A stretch of 64,000 nt of DNA. Source: Solen grandis. Taxonomy: Eukaryota; Mollusca; Bivalvia; Adapedonta; Solenidae. The notes beneath the pieces are model-generated. The model saw only the letters and a program-made list of their open reading frames with translations, was not told the origin of the DNA and searched no databases. The position numbers and the translations under genes were made by a program. The DNA is taken from assembly GCA_021229015.1 (NCBI GenBank), contig CM037777.1, positions 65,178,219 through 65,242,218 on the forward strand, given 5' to 3'. This document shows, one piece after another, positions 1-12,629 of this stretch (position 1 is the stretch's first letter; each line of letters opens with the position of its first letter).

Positions 1-449
1 GCACCGAACGTCAACATTATTTTCGGGTCAGCCAGCTAAGTTTGAATGATTTTGATTAAAGTTGCAGTTGTCATCTATTCCAGTTCAGTTACAAGGATTC
101 CGTCTATTCATATCCAATCGTTCACAAGCGGTGGGAACAAACATGAGATCGGTATTTAAAAACATTGATACAAGCTTTACTGAGTACATTAAACGGAAAG
201 GTCACTACATCATATTAGCTGTAATATACGTGGTCAATATGTGTTGGTCACAATCTCATCATTTGTGAACTGCAAGTTTTTACAGGTAAATATAAAATTT
301 AAGGAAAGAGTACATCATAAAAAAGAAAACCCTAAAAGCTAAATAGGATCTTAATTATTACTCTGCTACATTTTTCAAAACGCTTTTTTGCATGAGAGTG
401 CCACGTGTGCGCGTGCGTGTTTGTGTGATTGTGTGACAGAAAGGAAATG

Positions 450-570
450 TTTTTTTTACGGCTTTCCGCAAACCTGCGGAAAACGTATAGGGTTCATTAT
501 TCTTATTACGGCTTTCCGAAAACCTTTTGTGTTTGTTCTTTTTTTTTTCTTATTATTCTTTTTTTTTCTT
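450..570 (+). repeat. Hairpin-first repeat termini, two in tandem
   Basis: A hairpin GGCTTTCCGCA / TGCGGAAAaC (460-484) is followed by a TATAGGGTT tail and then TTATT and a second, shortened start (GGCTTTCCGAAAACC). The same start occurs at 6477. This looks like two overlapping 5' ends of short non-autonomous elements that enter TTATT-type sites. Confidence 0.6.
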
Positions 571-639
571 TTCAACGCCTTAATTTCCATATGATGCAAG
601 GGTCCCAGGACACTGACAATTTGATAGCATATATTTCAG

Positions 640-1360
640 ATACAGAATTTTTTTTATTTTTTTTTCATATGCCTATGACGTCATATGACGTGACTTGATG
701 TCGTCTACCAAAGCTTGTACGAGGTCTACAGCCATTGTTTTTGGGCCAATATTCTTCAAAATTTCACGGATTTGCATGTTATATTCTAGTTGTGCATTCC
801 GGAGTCCGTTTTTCCAAATTCTAAAAGGCAAATGTTTCATGGCGAATCCAAGATTCAAACAAATGACGTCAAATTTCAAATACGTATAATATCATTTCAA
901 GATGAGTTTCAAAGCTGATATTTGGAGAGAATGTAAGGCTCTATGTATCTTTTATATTCTGTGAAGTAAAACGTCATATAATGTGTTATGACGTCATAAA
1001 GTCAAAAAGAAATTCTTATTTGTAAGCACAAATATCTATATGATGCTACGATCCCTGGACCATGCTATTTTAATGGCATATATTTCAGATACTTATATTT
1101 TCATTTCAATATGTTCATATGCCTATGATTTCATATGACGTCAAACTTGACGTCATTTACAAAAAGCTTGTACGCGGTCTACGGCCATTATTTCTGGACC
1201 GATTTTTCATCAAATTTTCACAGAATGTATATGTTACGTTTGAGCTGTGCATCCCCGTGTCCGTTTTTCCAAATTCGGAAAGTTAAAGGTTCTACAGCGA
1301 ATCCAAGATTCTAACCATTTACGTCAAATTTCAAATCATGGGATTTTTTAAGCAGGACAA
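640..1360. repeat. Diverged repeat units rich in TGACGTCA
   Basis: Two related units (about 690-890 and 1145-1340) share 'aagcttgtacg..gtctac.gccatt' and 'ccgtttttccaaattc'. Each is bounded by ATGACGTCA-type palindromes. Related, more decayed units recur at 4.0-5.6 kb. Short open frames here are incidental to the repeat. Confidence 0.6.
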
Positions 1361-1667
1361 ACATGGCGAACAATAACATATTTTAAAACGTTATTAGAAA
1401 GGCTGAAAGAAATATTTTTTTTCACATTATGGTACAAAAGTGGAATGACAGCGACATACAGAAATAAATTTCAGATAAGACTTCACTGATATTTTATTCC
1501 CGTTTATGTAGTTAGTACCGCGATATAAGGGAACACCATCCTATTACATCGCAACTAGATGCGTTAGAAAGCTGATTCCTCTTCCTACATTTTGAGAAGA
1601 TGAACGCTTACCTGAACGTACGGCTGGTTTGATCGTTTTCTATTATTTATCAAATGGGCCATAGTTA

Positions 1668-1730
1668 TGTTGTTGTTGTTGTATTGGGGTTTACCGTCGC
1701 TGCGATAGTATTCAATCATATAGCGTAACC
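1668..1730 (-). mobile_element. SINE 3' end fragment
   Basis: On the minus strand this reads CGCTATATGATTGAATAC, then GCGACGGTAAACCCC and a (CAA)n tail. The same module ends the RUDI-like SINE at 55.7 kb (CGCTATATGACTGAAATAC, GCGACGGTAAACTC). Only the tail is present; the tRNA-like head is missing. Confidence 0.65.
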
Positions 1731-1734
1731 ATAG

Positions 1735-2299
1735 TTATGTAATGATTTATAAAGCTTGTACGTATAGTACAGTACACAGAGCACCAGCATTACCCAAAGC
1801 AACAGCCGGAAATAGTAAATACGAAATGGCCAACCACGTCTTAACAGTAAGGCGTGTGCAGATTTAAACATTTATAAATACAATGTTCTACCCATTATCA
1901 AACGGATTTAATCAGCATAAACCTTAACAATAACTTGTAGAAGTGAATCAAGCTGGATATGTCTCTAAAACCACACTAGGTATCTAAATACAGACATTAC
2001 ACAAATGGATTTACATGGCATGTTTTCATCGAGACATAGTGCTTGTGTTACACGGAGGTTTAAAGAAAATCCCTGGCGTAATGCATTAATTTGGCTAGTT
2101 GTGCTGGCAAATAAGTCAGTCAGCTATCAAAATTTATGTGATTTGTCAGAGAACGCTGTAAAATCGCCAATAGCAGATAAATAGAGCCAAACTAAAGACA
2201 AATACAAAAATAAGTTAAATCAGTTATGCCTGGGCATTACATTATTGTCTTTTTCAAAACCTGAATGCGTTTTTTTTCTTTTAAGCTTATGTCTAAAAT

Positions 2300-2337
<38 letters not shown>

Positions 2338-3950
2338 TTTCTTTTTGTTAATCAAAAGACAGGGAAAAAAGAAATAGGATAAATGGAGGCAATTTGAAAT
2401 AATGTTTATATTAACCCAAAACAGCATTACCCATTTTTTTTTCATCTTGAAGATTTTTTTTAAAGTTGAATATACACTGTTTTCAGTCGTTATGCAACGA
2501 CCATCAAATTTCAGGTGATCTTTTTTGTAACAAATGTCCAATCATACTGCTAGCTCAATGGTGTTTAAATTTACATGAACTAAGTAAGCTCCAAATGTAA
2601 CATAACAGTCAAATCTCTATTGAAATATAGCTCCGTTAAGATAATATTATAGCGAAGGAAAGCCTGAGCTGGATTTCAATCATTAAAACATGATGACCCA
2701 AATTACAGACTAGCAGACGTTGAGACAGAAAAAAAATGCTCTGGGAAGTAAATCCATGATTTTATTTTCTTTATTTACTGACTACTTTTGAGTTCGACAT
2801 ATATATATACTTTTTCCACCATTCCGGGGCCATTTAATTTTCATCTTTTTAATGAATCTCATTTAAATTTTTCCTTTCAAATTTTACAGTTGTCTCTCGG
2901 ACATTTATTTTTGATTTCGAATATCAATGCTGTAATTAGAATTTTTGTAGAATTAATGCATGGTTATTATCAACGCAAACATGCCGCATCTCGTTCAAGA
3001 ATTTGTGATGCATGGATGCTGTAATAAAATTCAACACTCCATTGGCTGATCTGTCAATCAAATGCACATGACAGGTGACTTGGAGAATATATATACACAC
3101 GCGTGTGAATTTCAGTGCATGTAAATGTGGGCCGCCGTAGGGGTTATGATATGTTGGCAAAATCAAAGCATGTCGCACACTGGCTGGCTAGACCCATAGG
3201 CATGGGAAAAACCCTGGACTATTAACCATTATGAAACTGGACTGATTGAACGGTGCGGACAAATCATTAACCATGATATTTCGAGTTTTAATGTATCAAA
3301 TTTGCATGCATCCGACAGGACGCACATATTTTTAAATTATGCGTCTTTCTTGATTTTTATGCGTCCCTGACGCAGGATGTACATGTAGATTAATCATTGC
3401 TAGTCACTAGTTGAACTTGAAGTTAATAATCTTTATGTTTTATCTAGCTAAATCTTCTCTAATTCCTCGAAGATGACACCATCAAATGGAGTGTTTGGTC
3501 CGTTTAAAAAAACAACAGAATAATAATCTGGCCCAACAATACAACTTCTTAGATGAAAGGGAAAGTAACTATCAGGAGTCCTTATATACTACATTATAAG
3601 TATATATAATGAAACTGTGGAAGGTAGTAAAATAACCCTTTAACTGCTGAATTGTTCCAAATTGTCACGTAGAAAGATTCACTTTGTTGTCTTTGATTAT
3701 TTAGAAAATGGAGGGTAAATAAATTTCTTTTACCACGATTTGAGTCTTAGCACTTTTCTATGTTCAAGCGGAGACAAAAAATTGTCAGTTTTGTCTTGGT
3801 TTTGATACCGTTAGTGACGTCACGGTCACGTATTATTGCTACACTGTAAATTAGGCATTTTCGGATTTTCGGAAAATACCCTACTTTCACTTTAAAATGA
3901 TTTAAACATTTTCGGAAAATGTAATTGGCAATGGCCCAGAACAATGAAAA
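1735..3950. other. No gene seen; AT-rich intergenic or intronic DNA
   Basis: I see no convincing exon or recognisable mobile element here. A 31-base T homopolymer lies at 2301-2331, and short TATATA tracts occur near 2800, 3090 and 3600. The small open frames have no recognisable motif. Confidence 0.5.
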
Positions 3951-3959
3951 TTGTATATA

Positions 3960-6060
3960 AATATTTCAGACCATGTCTTTTCAAAGGCAATGATTTTCAA
4001 ATACATAGCACGTCATAAGACGCTAGATTGGACGTCAGTTAAAAAGGTTGTATGCGCTCTGCATAATTTATTTTTGAATTGTTTTTCTAGTACATTTCAC
4101 AGAAGGTATAAGTTGGGCTTTTGATGTGCGTTCTTACTTTCGATTTCAAAATATTGAAAAGACCGAGGTCATCAAAATTTAGTTTAGTATTTCAGAGACC
4201 TTATGAAATAAAAAGCTTAAATTCACACATGTTGTAATTCAAAAGGTTTTCTCAAGATTTTCATAGACCGGACGTCTTTTGACGTCATGGGGTTATTATA
4301 TGTTTTCATTTCTGGTGCTATAAATTTAATGTGATCCCAATGGTTCAGAATATCAAAAATTTTATAGACATACTTTAAATATGAATTAAATATTTATATG
4401 ACGCCAGAATAGACGTCAGATCAAAAAGTTTGTAAGAGCTCTGCAGACATTATAAATTGATGAATTCTTCTAAAACTTTCAAAGAAAGTATAGGTTACAC
4501 TCTAGATACCTAATATTTTCTGCGTATTCCGTATAAATAATTTTCAGTTTTAGTTTTAAACGGTTTGCAGAAAGTCCTATCGTTTGCCGTGCAAACGAAA
4601 TCTAGTTATTATTAGGCCTTTCTGTCTCAAGCAGAAAGTCCTATTGGGTTTGTTTTGTTTTTTCTTATTATTTATTATTATTTTTCCTCCTTTTGAGGTT
4701 CAAATTAAAACAGGTTGCCAATAAGCCAGCAGCATGAAATTTTAACTGTTGTCAGAGTGACTTTGACCCTTTTAAATGCAATAAATTTCAACTTCATATG
4801 ACGTCATTTGACGTCACAATTCAAATAAGCTACCAGATTTGGTTCGCGCTCTGAAGCCGTCAATATTGGTCCGATTGACTTGGTATTTTAACAGAAGGTG
4901 TAAGTTGGGATGTAGATGTGCATACATTCTTGAATTTTCAAAATTCCAAATGTTCGAGATTTTATGACAAAATCGAGATACAAACTTTGGTCATAAAAAT
5001 ATAATTTCGTGTTACAAAGGCTCCTGATGAGTTTGAAGCGTGAAAATTGAATAACATATGTGTCCTGAGGTCTTCTTTGTATTCGATGAAAACTGACAAT
5101 GTATGACGTCATTTAACGCCAGGACGTAATAAGCATTTTTGCATTTGAAATAAGCAGTTTTTAGGCCATGCGGGCTTTATTTTTTTACCGATTTGCATGT
5201 AACTTTCAATTAACGTGCAACCTATTGTCCTGTCGAACATGGTGGCATCCGTTTCCGAAAAATCACAAAGGTCAAGGTCATATTTTATTTATCGTTTTTT
5301 TCTTCGGCCTTTGATAACTCAAAAGCGATACATATGTTATTGAGACTATATGGGTATAATTTGATTTGACGTCAGCTTCAAATGATTGTTCGCGTTCTAG
5401 AGTCTTCAATTCTGGTATGATTGTCCTGATATTTTCACTGAAGATGTATGTTAGGATACCGATGTGCACCCCGGCTTTCAAAATTCGAAAAGGTAAGGAT
5501 TTCATGGCAAGATCGAGTTTTGAACTTTGGTCCTAAAAATATAATTTAATGTTTTAAAGCCAACCGATGAGTAAGAAGCAAAAGAATTGAACAGCTAATG
5601 TATCCTGATGTCTTCTTTGTATTCTGTGACGTCTGACGTCGTTTGACGTCAATTGCTTTATTTTTTACCGATTTGCATGAAACTTTCAATGAATGTGTAA
5701 CCTAGTGTCTTATCTCGCATGGTTACATTCCTTTCCGGAAGATCTCAAAGATCAAGGTCATATGTCGATTATCGATAGTTTTTCTTTGGCCATAAATATC
5801 TCAAAAAGAAATAATATTCTATGAAGACAATATCGTATAATTTACAGTGTTTTGAAAGACCTTTCACATGATATTCAGTTTCTGAGGATCGGGGTTGAAT
5901 CGGTTGAGTTATGGCAGAAAAACAAAAAAGTGTACCATTAACGAAATTGAAACGCTCTAGCTTCGTGAAATATGCGCCAATCCTAATGAATTTTGCAGAA
6001 TTGACATACTAAAAAGTACATGCTGCAAGAAATGTTTGTTTAGTCACATGTTGGTGACGT
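3960..6060. repeat. Array of decayed ~400-450 bp repeat units with GACGTCA sites
   Basis: Diverged units recur near 4030, 4400, 4800, 5160, 5350 and 5620. Shared phrases are 'aagcttgta.g.gctctg.ag', 'tttcac.gaaggtataagttggg.t' and 'aggtcaaggtcat'. Most unit starts carry one or more GACGTC palindromes. The array is interrupted at 4602-4641 by the junction of two hairpin-ended elements. No coding sequence is evident. Confidence 0.55.
4560..4645 (+). mobile_element. End-to-start junction of two hairpin-ended elements
   Basis: The left element ends with a 7-bp stem CGTTTGC-cgt-GCAAACG (4581-4597) followed by AAATCTAG (CTAG at 4602-4605). After TTATTATT the next element starts with GGCCTTTCTG / CAGAAAGTCC (4615-4641). 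A 3' subterminal hairpin then CTAG before T resembles Helitron or Helentron ends (known rule). The assignment is inference; no Rep/helicase gene is present. Confidence 0.55.
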
Positions 6061-6379
6061 CAGGGATAATAAAGCAAGAATTATTTAAAAATTCATATAA
6101 AATCGGCATATTGCTGTATGTACTTTAAATTTGCACGAATGCCTAAGCTTTAGATATGCAAATATTCCTGAAAATTTCAAGTGATTACATTATCAAACAT
6201 AGCAGATATTCACGTTCTTTGTATAAGGGTTTATACGTGAAAATTTAGCCATTTGAAGAAAGAAATGAAAGCAGTGATTGGGTTGGTTACCCAAAATCCG
6301 GACATTATTACGCAGGAAATAGTGCCCTTGTTTGATGGTGAATTGTGATCCGTATTTGAGTGAATGAGTTGCATTTTAG

Positions 6380-6536
6380 GATGAAATCGTGTACACCACA
6401 GCAGAAAGACCTATTGGCTTTGTTTTGTTTTTTCTTATTACGGCGAAAAAAGTATAGGGTTTGTTATGTTAATTACGGCTTTCCGCAAACTTGCGGAAAA
6501 CATATAGGGTTTGTTATGTTTATCATTATTCTTATT
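6380..6536 (+). repeat. Cluster of truncated hairpin-first starts
   Basis: Three partial element starts follow each other: GCAGAAAGACCTATTGG (about 6400), a GGCGAAAA..TATAGGGTT piece (about 6440) and the full hairpin GGCTTTCCGCA / TGCGGAAAA (6477-6500). They are separated by TTATTA or AATTA. They look like successive insertions beside one another, each keeping only its 5' end. Confidence 0.55.
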
Positions 6537-7182
6537 AGGTTTTCGCATCGCAGTGCGAAAACCTATTGTTCTTCAGTTGATTTTTTATTTTTTTTTATTT
6601 TTCCAATTCCACCCATTTTTGTAGCCAACCTAGTGACCAGATGAGAAAAGCTTCAGCTATAAAAACACATTTATCTGAACTTGTGCCTAAATGGTCAAAC
6701 TTTTCACTTTTTTTCTGATTTAGCTACTAGGGGGCGCTATGCATGTAATTACTCTTTTGCTAATAACACATAAATTTGAAGCCTGATTTAGATGCGTTTT
6801 TTTTTACATAATGTTCATTGTTGACAGCCAAATCAAATATGATGGATATCTCGACATCGAGTATCGGAAAAAATGTAAAAAAGTGAACAAATGAGGGTAG
6901 ATCAACGAAAAACCTACCCATTTTTGTTTGAGATCAGATAGAAGCAATATGTTTGCTGCATACGATTTGCAAGACATATACACACAAAACATATGGGGTG
7001 GCGAATTTGAGAAATGCATGGTTTGTCCTCTGGAAAGATTGCTACAAAAAGATTTGAAAGACCACTGTTATCACTATTCAACAAGCCAGTGAACGAAGAA
7101 ATATGTTTTTCGAATTAAGCGACTCGTGAACTGAATGGAATTGCTTTCGCGAAAACCGATGATATCGCGATAGCTATTCTAG
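6537..7182 (+). mobile_element. Complete-looking 646-bp hairpin-ended element
   Basis: The 5' end is an 11-bp perfect hairpin, AGGTTTTCGCA / TGCGAAAACCT (6537-6564). The 3' end repeats the arm sequence (CGCGAAAACC, 7148-7157), then has the palindrome TATCGCGATA (7163-7172) and ends CTAG before TTATTATT. The interior contains the phrase CTAGGGGGCGCTATGCATG and has no long reading frame. It is a non-autonomous element; Helentron-type transposition is the best guess from the end structure. Confidence 0.6.
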
Positions 7183-7189
7183 TTATTAT

Positions 7190-8938
7190 TTTTCGAACCC
7201 TTTTATGAACGACAAAGCTCCATGATCAGAAAAGTCACATGTATGCAATTTTAATTAGTTATTACCACATATTCAAAGATGATCTTAACGTTTAGAAAAT
7301 TTCCATTTATTTCATACTTTTCCCGCTAGGGGGCGTTTTGCATGAAATTTATTAATGGCTAATAACTCAGTTATTTGAGGTCCGATTCAATTGCAGTTAT
7401 TTTTGCATTCTGTTCCTTGTTGATAGCCTTATAAAATATGATAGGTTTCGAGGGTAGTGTCGCTGAAAGTTTTTGAGCTACGGAAGATTGAAAGTTCGAA
7501 CCTCGCAAAAAACTGTGCAAATGAGGGTAGGTCTACAAAAAACTATTTATTTTTGTAAGAGATCAGATAGAAAAATTCTGTTTGCTGTATATGATTTGCA
7601 AAGCATATACACACAACATATGGGGTGGCGAACTAATAAAATGCATGGTTTGTCCTTTAGAAACGGTCAAACTTCACTAAAATTTAGGAAAAATTAAAAT
7701 TTGAAGAACATGTTTTTTGTCGCTCCTGACTTTATTATTTATTCATTCTGCATGAAATTTTCACACTTTATGTATTGTTATGTCTGAAAGGGCCCCACAA
7801 TTAAAAAGTAAAAATAAAATTGCTAAGGTCAAGATCATATTACGATTATTGTGTTTTTATTCGGTCCCAAATAGCTCCAAAACAGAAAAAATATTTCATT
7901 GAAAGTATATGAACAAAAGTTTTAGTTCTTGAAGAGACCTTTTCAGTGATGTTTAATTTTGAAGATCGGTTTTAAATTTGGTCATTTTACGGCAGTCCAA
8001 ATTTGATCCTTTTTTTGGAATAATTGTAAATCAGTTTTTATGCTTCAAATTGTGATATATAAGAAATAGAATGTTTGACAAATGCGACTTGTATACTTGA
8101 TTGGACTATTTGCTGCATTGCTAGGTACTTATGGTAAAGTTTTACTCAATTTTGTTTCTCATTTTGCTGCTAGGAGGCGCTTTGCTTGAAATCACTCTTT
8201 TGCTTACAACCCAAAAAGCTGAAGTCTGATCTAAATGCGGTTTGTTGCATTATATTCCTTATTGATAGCCTGTGAAAATGTGATAGTTTCTAGGTATGAG
8301 TGGCTGAAACTTTTTGAGCTAGTAACGGAAGGTTTAACGTTCGAACCTCGCAAAAAACTGTGCAAATAAATGTAGGTCTATGAAAAACCTATTTATGTTT
8401 GTAAGAAATCAGATAGATGAATCTCCTTGCTAATTTGATTTGCAAAGCATATACGAACAAAATATATAGCGTGGCGAATTTAAGAAATGCATGGTTTGTC
8501 CTCTAGAAACAATCAAACTTCACTAAAATTTAGGAAGAATTAAATTTTCAAAAACATGTTTTTTGTCGCTCCTGACTTTATTATTTGTTCATTCTTCATG
8601 AAATTTCACATTTTATGTATTGTTATATCTGAAAGGGCCTCACAATTAAAAGGTTAAAAAAATGCAAAGGTCAAGGTCATATTACGATTATTGTGTTTTT
8701 ATTCGGGCCCAAATAGATCCAAAACTAAAAATATTTCATTGAAAGTATATGAACAAAAGTTTTAGCCTTTGAAGAGCCCTTTCCAGTGCTCTTTAGTTTT
8801 TGAAGATCGGACTTGATTTGATCATTTATCGGTAGTCCAAAGTTTGACCCTTTTAATAATTGTTAATCAGTTTTTATGCTTCAAATTGTGATATATAAGA
8901 AATAGAATGTTCGACTAAGACGACTTGTACACTTCAAT
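7190..8938 (+). repeat. Two tandem diverged copies of an ~800-900 bp repeat
   Basis: Copy one (about 7190-8100) and copy two (about 8100-8938) share CTAGGNGGCG, 'cgaacctcgcaaaaaactgtg', 'tgtttttgtcgctcctgac' and 'gtgatatataagaaatagaatg' in the same order. The interior of the 6537-7182 element is a shorter relative of the same sequence. The right end of copy two is where the minus-strand LINE begins. Confidence 0.65.
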
Positions 8939-9152
8939 CTTTCTTTATTTTCTCCATAATAGGAGATATACACAATATATACATGTTAACATAGTAATAT
9001 CATTACACATCAAATAAATGAATAAATATATAAAAAAGCCATCTGATTTGTGTTACTTAAGGAAATTTACATATATACAATTAACATGATTATCATTACC
9101 TCAGTTAACGCTGTCCGTATTAATGTATTGATACATACACATACATTTTCTT

Positions 9153-12100
9153 TCAGAGTTGGGCAACACAGCAACATTCATATATATACCTAAACGATCT
9201 TTGTAGCAAAGACAAATTACAAATGTCATTTAGCTTTGGCTGCGTTGGTTCTTCTAGTAGACGGAGAGTCAAACTAATACTGTCCAAAGTATTCAGTTGA
9301 AAAGCAAATTCGGCACCATAAACAAAGCAATCACAAAAGAACATTGATCTTAGCTGATATATTGCGACACATTCATTAAGCAGGTGACCGAGGTTATGTC
9401 TGTACGTGTAAGAACACAATTCACAGGCGATTTCAGAGTCATGTAGCTGATACCGTTCACACCAAGCACGTAATATAGTTTTCATAATTTTCCGAGTATT
9501 TCGGAATCTACATACATTGTAAATCATACAGGGTTTCACATTGGGACAAAGGACTCTGAAATGCTCAAAATCACCATCATGTGCTATTCTATTGTCCCAG
9601 TTATGTTCGTCAGCAGAATACACAAGTCTTTTAACAAGTTTTTTTCCGAACACATTTAGTGGATAAAGAAGCAGGTTGATACGTTACATCAGATAAATGT
9701 TTGCAGAACGTATCTGTACAACAATGAGCATATTTCAGGAATGAAACCATAAGTAACAGTGCTAATAGATAATAGAAATTGATAATACCTTCGCAGGAAG
9801 ATATTGCGACATACACTATTGGTGTCTAATGACAATATCTTATGCAAGAACAACAATTTCTTTATGACAATATCATAATTTAATTTGTGGAGACCGACCA
9901 TAGCTTCGCACATATCAGATCTAGTAGAGGTAGGGAGTCCTTGTGTTTATTGTGCGCAAGCTGGAGGGTGACATGTTACACCAGAGTTCACTCCCATATA
10001 GTGCGATTGGTTTTATCACCTTATTATATAAATCAATGAATATGAGTGGATGTACGCCATCAGGATGAACACCTTGAGATGCCATGGCAAAAAAAATCCA
10101 TTTTTGACTTTTGTAATATTTCGTTAATACGTTCAGTCAGTTTAATGTTGGAATCATGTCTTACACCAACATGGGTCACGTGATCTGCTTGTCTAATATA
10201 TAAATCCCCGTACATAATGCCAATAGGTGGGGTAACACGGCGCTCCGTAAAAACAATGGTGTTAGATTTCTCTACATTTATATCAACTTTCCATTTCCGA
10301 CAGTATTTATATACAATGTCAACGAAGCGCTGTAATCGAAGCGGGGTGTTGGCTGTGAGAGAAATATCATCGACAAATGATGGATTACCCACCTGAAGTG
10401 ACTGTACAGTACAACCGATGTTTCAGTTTTCTAAATGGACAAGTAATTGGTCAATATAAACCAGGTACAGAAATGTGGATAGGACGCCACCCTGACGGAC
10501 TGATCGCGTGACGTTTAGGGGTTCAGATGTTACAGCGTTAACGCGCACTACGCACTTAAGACCAGTATACATGTCGTCTATAAGCCTAAGGATTTTGCCC
10601 GTAAAACCCAGTCTTCCCAACTTATAAAGGAGACCCGTGTGTCATACACTATCAAAGGCGGCCTTTTGGTCGAGACATGCCAGATAAGCATTGCTTCCAT
10701 TTTCAATTTGATGAAAAATTGTTTCTTGGAGGGCAAAACATGTTGTCAAACAACTGAGACCTTTCTGAAATCCTTGTTGTTGCACCGCCGGGAATTGAAG
10801 GTTGTGTGTAACTATGTACGAGTTAAGTCTATTTAGTATTATTTCCTAAAATAGCTTACAGAAGCAGGGTAGTAAAGATACAAGACGGTAGCTGTCGGGA
10901 TTACATTTTGGTTTACCTTTACCTTTGTACACTGGTATTAATATACTCGTTTTCCATATATACGGTAGGCGTTGATTATTTAGAACAGAATTGAACAGCT
11001 TAGTTAATGACTTTGCGATAACGTCTCCAACATAAAATACATGTTCGTTGTGTATGTTATCTATACCGGGTGCCTTACGTTTTTTAAGAGTTTTAATGGC
11101 GGATTTGACCTCACTGACATAAATTGGCGCAGTTAAGAGCGGGTCTTCACATTCAGTTTTAACAAAATCATTGATGCCGTTAATGATATCTTGGTCTGCA
11201 TCTACTAAGTCATGCTCATTGCTGATAACGGTCTGGAAAAAGGAACGGAATCCATTTGCGATATTTTCATCCATATAGTTAGTATCATATACGATAATTT
11301 CGTTTCAAGTGTCGGCTTTCCTACTGGAGCGTCGTTAAAGAAGGGTCCAAAATCGTCTTTAGTCGAGTTCGGCGCATCTCGTCAACTCATCATACGCGGC
11401 GTTTTCATTTTGCAATATCACATGTCTCTGTAATCTTCTAAAGCTTGTTTTTGGCTTGTTTGTTTTGTACGTACGTTCGGTTCTCCGCGGTGCGCGGCTT
11501 GTTATCAGCTATCCATGCGCGTCGGAGCTGTTTTACTTGCGTGTGGGATTCTTTGAGCGCCGGACCCCTGTAAGGTTTCGCTCGTGCATTAAATGTGCTG
11601 CGAGGAATATAACAGTCAGCATTCTTTGTTGCATTTAAAAGTATAGTATTTAAACCGTCGGGCTGGCAATTTTCACAATCCGAATTAAGTATACTGTTCA
11701 ATTCTTGTCCCATTACAGTTTGGTAAAGGGAGATATGTTTATCTGTGCATTTGTTCCACGCTATTGTTTGTCTTGAGGGTGGGGCGCTAGCATAACTGCA
11801 CTGGGTCTCTATAGACACGAGTATGGGGAGGGGAAGTGGTCGGATGTAAATACTTCAGCATTGTCAGTTATTTGGAATGACCTTACATTGCACGAGAAAT
11901 TACAGTTTGCTAACACGTGATCAATTGACGTCTTGGTAGTTACGTATGTATACTCGTCGGATTTATTCATTGTGTATTGTAACGAGATTAAATTTTTGCT
12001 GTCATTTAGCCTTGTTAGGTTATTCGATTTTACGTTGCCCTTTCTTCATTGTACAAATACTGACCGTTATAGTCCTCGGCTGCGATCACGCAACCCATCT

Positions 12101-12595
12101 GGTCATAATGAGCAATTGCAGAGACAAGGTCACCTAGGACGGACTTATATAGATTAACGGTTTGGCATGCTGGCATTATACGCAGAAAATATACAGTGGT
12201 ACAGCATTTCTACAATTAAGCTCGAGCCCTAGAATACGGTCATTATTTAACGGAAGCTGGCTAATGCTGCCCTTTATCGACTTTTTATAAAGTACGGCTG
12301 TACCTGCCTTACCGCATCTCAGTGTACCATATTGGTCAATACTCTGGTCAAATGTTGCATAGGAATAGTATTTGTGGTTAATACCTTAATAATCTAGGAA
12401 ATTCTCTGATTTAGGAAGAAGTTTGTGCTCAGTCAAGAGAGCTATATCTATATTATAAAAGTCGAGGAAATTCGATAAAGCAAAAGCAGATGACATGACG
12501 CCTCTACAATTCCAATAAAATAAGTTTAACAGCATGATCGTAATAGTTATCAACAAATATACATTAGAGCCAAGCGTTTTAAATTTACTCTTCAT
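9153..12595 (-). pseudogene. LINE ORF2, endonuclease-reverse transcriptase, broken
   Basis: The frame begins about 35 bases after ORF1 (Met at 12595 or 12535). The APE-type endonuclease shows FYWNCRG (asparagine box), IDIALLTEHKL (catalytic Glu), EDYNG in place of the usual GDxN, SIDHVL and TSDHFP, so most of its catalytic boxes are readable. A linker (11818-11438) leads to the reverse transcriptase: KKRKAPGIDNIHNEH, WKTSILIPVYKGKG, CLDQKAAFDSV (catalytic Asp), VRQGGVL and FVDD (YADD box). The Cys-rich end shows CELC followed by HLLNEC. Interruptions occur near 12386, 11880, 11430, 10845, 10633 and 10390, for example TGA in place of the Trp codon after FDSV. The enzyme once nicked target DNA and copied the element RNA; this copy cannot. 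Confidence 0.8.
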
Positions 12596-12629
12596 TGTAA
12601 ATGTCTATATCAAGTACTAAGGTTTTTCG

